This document shows positions 61,660 to 64,000 of a DNA stretch of 64,000 nt, piece by piece (the first letter of the stretch is position 1; each line of letters begins with the position of its first letter). The position numbers and the translations under genes were made by a program. The DNA comes from Verrucomicrobiota bacterium (GTDB lineage Bacteria > Verrucomicrobiota > Verrucomicrobiia > Opitutales > Opitutaceae), in the NCBI GenBank assembly GCA_019136515.1, contig JAGVUB010000025.1, positions 54,924 through 118,923 of the forward strand, written 5' to 3'. Under the pieces are notes generated by a model that had not been told where the DNA came from, searched no databases, and was given only the letters and a program-made list of their open reading frames with translations.

Positions 61660-63690
61660 TCACCAGCCCCAGCTGCCGGCGACGCCGCTCTCGCGCCGCA
61701 GCACGCGGCCGATCGCCTGCAGCAACACCTCGGCCGTGAAGGGTTTCTCGAGCACCTGGACCCCGCCGAGCTCCTTGACCTGCGTCACCTTCGGCGAGTT
61801 GCCCACGCCGGTCATCGCGACGATCGCCGGCGACTCCAGCCGGTCCCGGAGTTGGCGGGTCAACTCCACGCCGTCCATGTGCGGCATCAGCAGATCGACG
61901 ACCACCACGGCCACCTCGGCGGCATGCTGCTCGAAACGCTCCAACGCGTCCTCGCCGTCGCGCGCCTCCAGCACCCGGTAACCGTGGCGCTCGAGCATCG
62001 TGCGGGTGGCTTGCCGGACGACCCGCTCGTCGTCGACGAGCAGGACCAGTTCCCCCTGCCCGCGCGGGCCGGCCGCTGGAGACGCCGCCGGTTCGGTCTG
62101 CTCGAGCTGGGCGCAGGCCGGCAGGTAGATCCGGAACTGCGTGCCGCGGCCCGCCGCGGTCTCGAGCTGGATGAAGCCGCCGTGGCCGTTGACGATGCCG
62201 AGCACCGTCGAGAGCCCCACCCCCTCGAAGATCTTGTCCACGTAGTCGGCGGGGATGCCCGTGCCGGTGTCGGTGACGCTCAGCAGCACGTGGGGACCGG
62301 GCTTCGCGCCGTTGTTGGTGCGCGCCATGGCCGCGTCGACCTCGCAGTCGGCCAGCGCGAGGGTGAGGTCGCCGCCGTGCGGCATCGCGTCGCGGGCGTT
62401 CACGCACAGGTTCATGATCACCTGGTGCAACTGGGTGGGATCGCCGCGCACGGGGTGCAGCTCCATCGGGAGCGTGCTGCGCAGGTTGATGCTCTTGGGG
62501 AAGGTCTCGCGCATGATGCTGAGCATCTCGTTGACGAGCGTGCGCAGCTGCACCGGCACCCGCTCGCCGTCGGTCCCCCGGCTGAAGGTGAGCAGCTGGC
62601 GGACGATGTCGGCCGCGCGGCGGGCGCTCACCTCGATGGAGTCGACGATCTCGCGCGACTCGGCGTCCTGGAGACGTTCGCGCAGCAGGCCGGGGGAGAT
62701 GAGGATCGGGAGGAGGATGTTGTTCAGGTCGTGGGCGACCCCGCCGGCGAGGCGGCCGACGCTGTCGAGCCGCTGGGCGCGGAGCAACTGGGCCTCGAGC
62801 TTCTTGCGCTCGGTCACGTCCTCCACCGTGCCCTCGAGGTGGACACTGCCCGCGCCGCGCACGATGCGGCAGTTCAGGCTCACCCAGGTGAGGCGGCCGT
62901 CCCAACAGGCGGCCTGGGTCTCGAAGCCGGTGACCAGCCCCGATTCCTCGAGCAGGCGCCGCAGCTCGCGCAGCCGCTCCGGTTCGGGGCAGAGGTGGGC
63001 GAGGATGTCGTCGATCATCCCGATCGCCTCGCGGGGTGAGGCGTAACCAAGGATTCGCGATAGCGCCGGATTGGCGGCGATCAGCCGTCCCTCGGGCAGG
63101 GCCTGGAAGATGCCTTCGACGGCGTTCTCGAAGATACCGCGATAGCGAGCCTCCGCCTGCCGCAGTGCCTCCATCATCGTGCGGTGCTCGTACCGGAGCC
63201 GGCACTGTTCGATCGCGTGCTCGACCGATTGGCCCAGGCGGGCGAGCCGATCCTTGCGCAGATAGTCGGCCGCGCCATTGCGGATGGCCGTGACCGCCGT
63301 CTCCTCGCCGATGGTGCTCGAGATGATGATCAGCGGGATCGGCAGGCTCGACTCGAGCAGCAGCCGCAACGCCTGCAGTCCGCTGAATTGCGCCATCTGG
63401 CACTCGCACAGGATCACATCGAGCCCGCTGCCCAGCTGCGCCCGGAATCCCTCGGCGGTGTCGACCCGGGCCCAGTCGGGTGCGTAGCCGGCCTGCTTCA
63501 GGTGCCGGACGATCAACTCGGCGTCGTGCTCGCTGTCCTCGACGATCAATACCTTCAGGGGCAGCGCCTCCGTCTCCCCCGGCTGGCCGGGACGGCGCTC
63601 GCGCCGCGAGGACTGCCGCGGCCGATCAGTCGCGGCTGGGAGCGCCACCACCCGAGGTTCTTCGCACAATGAAGGAGGAACGGAGTCCAT
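61660..63690 (-). CDS. Hybrid sensor histidine kinase with damaged ATP-binding region
   Basis: 676 residues from ATG 63690. Order: an N-terminal receiver-like domain (LKVLIVEDSEHDAELI, about residues 45-165), a PAS domain (RYRGIFENAVEGIFQA, about 185-300), HisKA with the phosphoacceptor in LAGGVAHDLNNIL, the ATPase domain, and a C-terminal receiver with Asp in VVVVDLLMPHMDG. Two oddities. The first receiver has Glu96 where the phospho-Asp should be (DVILCECQMA). In the ATPase domain, about 14-15 residues are missing in frame between VDKIFE and GVGLSTVLG: the F-box (PFFTTK) and the first part of the GTGLGLS loop (at about 62217-62226). Kinase activity is therefore doubtful unless this is a sequence error. 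Confidence 0.9.
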   Translation of the reverse strand: MDSVPPSLCEEPRVVALPAATDRPRQSSRRERRPGQPGETEALPLKVLIVEDSEHDAELIVRHLKQAGYAPDWARVDTAEGFRAQLGSGLDVILCECQMAQFSGLQALRLLLESSLPIPLIIISSTIGEETAVTAIRNGAADYLRKDRLARLGQSVEHAIEQCRLRYEHRTMMEALRQAEARYRGIFENAVEGIFQALPEGRLIAANPALSRILGYASPREAIGMIDDILAHLCPEPERLRELRRLLEESGLVTGFETQAACWDGRLTWVSLNCRIVRGAGSVHLEGTVEDVTERKKLEAQLLRAQRLDSVGRLAGGVAHDLNNILLPILISPGLLRERLQDAESREIVDSIEVSARRAADIVRQLLTFSRGTDGERVPVQLRTLVNEMLSIMRETFPKSINLRSTLPMELHPVRGDPTQLHQVIMNLCVNARDAMPHGGDLTLALADCEVDAAMARTNNGAKPGPHVLLSVTDTGTGIPADYVDKIFEGVGLSTVLGIVNGHGGFIQLETAAGRGTQFRIYLPACAQLEQTEPAASPAAGPRGQGELVLLVDDERVVRQATRTMLERHGYRVLEARDGEDALERFEQHAAEVAVVVVDLLMPHMDGVELTRQLRDRLESPAIVAMTGVGNSPKVTQVKELGGVQVLEKPFTAEVLLQAIGRVLRRESGVAGSWGW

Positions 63691-63870
63691 CGAGTCAGGG
63701 TCTGGAGTTCGAGCTGTCCGCCGGGGGGCGCGGAACGAGCCGAGGACACGGACAGTAGGAGAGTTGGCGAAAAACGCCAGTGGCGAACCCTCGGGCGCGC
63801 GCTTTCGCCCATTTTTCGCTCCCTGCTCCCCCCGTATCGAAAGTTTACAATCCCGGCCGGCGGCGCCCGC

Positions 63871-63900
63871 AAGAAAGCCCCGCCGGGACGGGCGGGGCTG
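63871..63900 (-). terminator. Terminator of the TolC-like gene at the right edge
   Basis: Minus strand AGCCCCGCC-CGTCCC-GGCGGGGCT followed by TTCTT, 28 bp after the stop at 63929. Confidence 0.85.
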
Positions 63901-63928
63901 GTGTCCGGGAAACCGGGCGGGGTCGCGA

Positions 63929-64000
63929 TCAGGGCTGCGCCGCCTCGGGCGTGCCCATGGCCTTGTGCAACTGGGCGACGGCGCTGTTGTAAGCGAAAAG
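63929..64000 (-). CDS. C-terminal end of a TolC-like outer membrane efflux protein (partial)
   Basis: Only the last 23 residues are inside the window (LFAYNSAVAQLHKAMG then TPEAAQP and stop). The text YNxAxAxLxxAMG is the usual ending of the last helix of TolC/OprM family outer membrane factors (typically AxNxAxAxLxRAxG). The rest lies to the right of the window. Identification is tentative because of the short length, but the frame, the stop and the terminator just beyond it fit a real gene end. Confidence 0.6.
   Translation of the reverse strand, partial: LFAYNSAVAQLHKAMGTPEAAQP

Overview
The window is a 64 kb, very GC-rich chromosomal segment, most likely from a member of Verrucomicrobiota, family Opitutaceae. 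The assignment is an inference. It rests on a very large TonB-dependent receptor with the plug style common in that group, an exosortase with a PEP-CTERM substrate, large secreted beta-helix proteins with calcium-binding repeats, and strong GC3 bias. The bias also opens very long antisense reading frames, which are not annotated here. No phage genes, insertion sequences, rRNA or CRISPR arrays were seen.

Layout. (1) 1-3743, minus strand: glutamine amidotransferase (trpG/pabA type), nrdR, a hypothetical protein, a HIT protein and a partial hypothetical protein. (2) 4241-13656: an M16 protease, tgt, a run of small envelope or zinc-ribbon proteins, a lipoprotein with a T2SS-G-like domain, an RluA-type pseudouridine synthase overlapping an SDR, and hpf. 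(3) 13864-19955: cstA, then a dedicated exosortase next to a VIT/vWA protein that ends in a PEP-CTERM signal. (4) 20096-30314: a conserved protein of unknown function, a 1238-residue TonB receptor below a LacI regulator, mutY, a TlpA-like thioredoxin, a sugar isomerase and rpsU. (5) 30405-40357: a frameshifted ArnT-like glycosyltransferase, two tandem beta-helix paralogues and a MATE exporter. (6) 40358-50404: dnaE, a LytS/LytTR two-component pair preceded by an unknown gene, and a large secreted Big-1-like protein that seems split by a frameshift. (7) 50520-55868, minus strand: an aryl-acid gene set (ACT protein, paaK, iorB, iorA) with GTAG-headed palindromes in its gaps. (8) 56077-61638: tRNA-Gln, then a fluoride-response locus made of a fluoride riboswitch, crcB, a DUF190 protein, a CLC-F type channel fused to a second DUF190 domain, enolase and an MFS transporter. 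(9) 61660-64000: a hybrid histidine kinase with a damaged ATP-binding core and the tail of a TolC-like protein.

The best-supported functional unit is the fluoride locus. The riboswitch sits just ahead of crcB, and its 3' strand is complementary to the crcB Shine-Dalgarno. The two export routes (Fluc and CLC-F) are followed by enolase, a classic fluoride-sensitive enzyme. The exosortase/VIT-vWA pair looks like a one-substrate sorting system. Two small repeat families are also visible: a CAC-(GRYC)-GTG palindrome at four sites, and a GTAG-headed hairpin with a CTCCG loop in the gaps of the aryl-acid set. Three genes (about 31765, 49805-49850 and 62220) carry small internal lesions in otherwise well-conserved sequence. 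These could be real decay or sequence/assembly errors.
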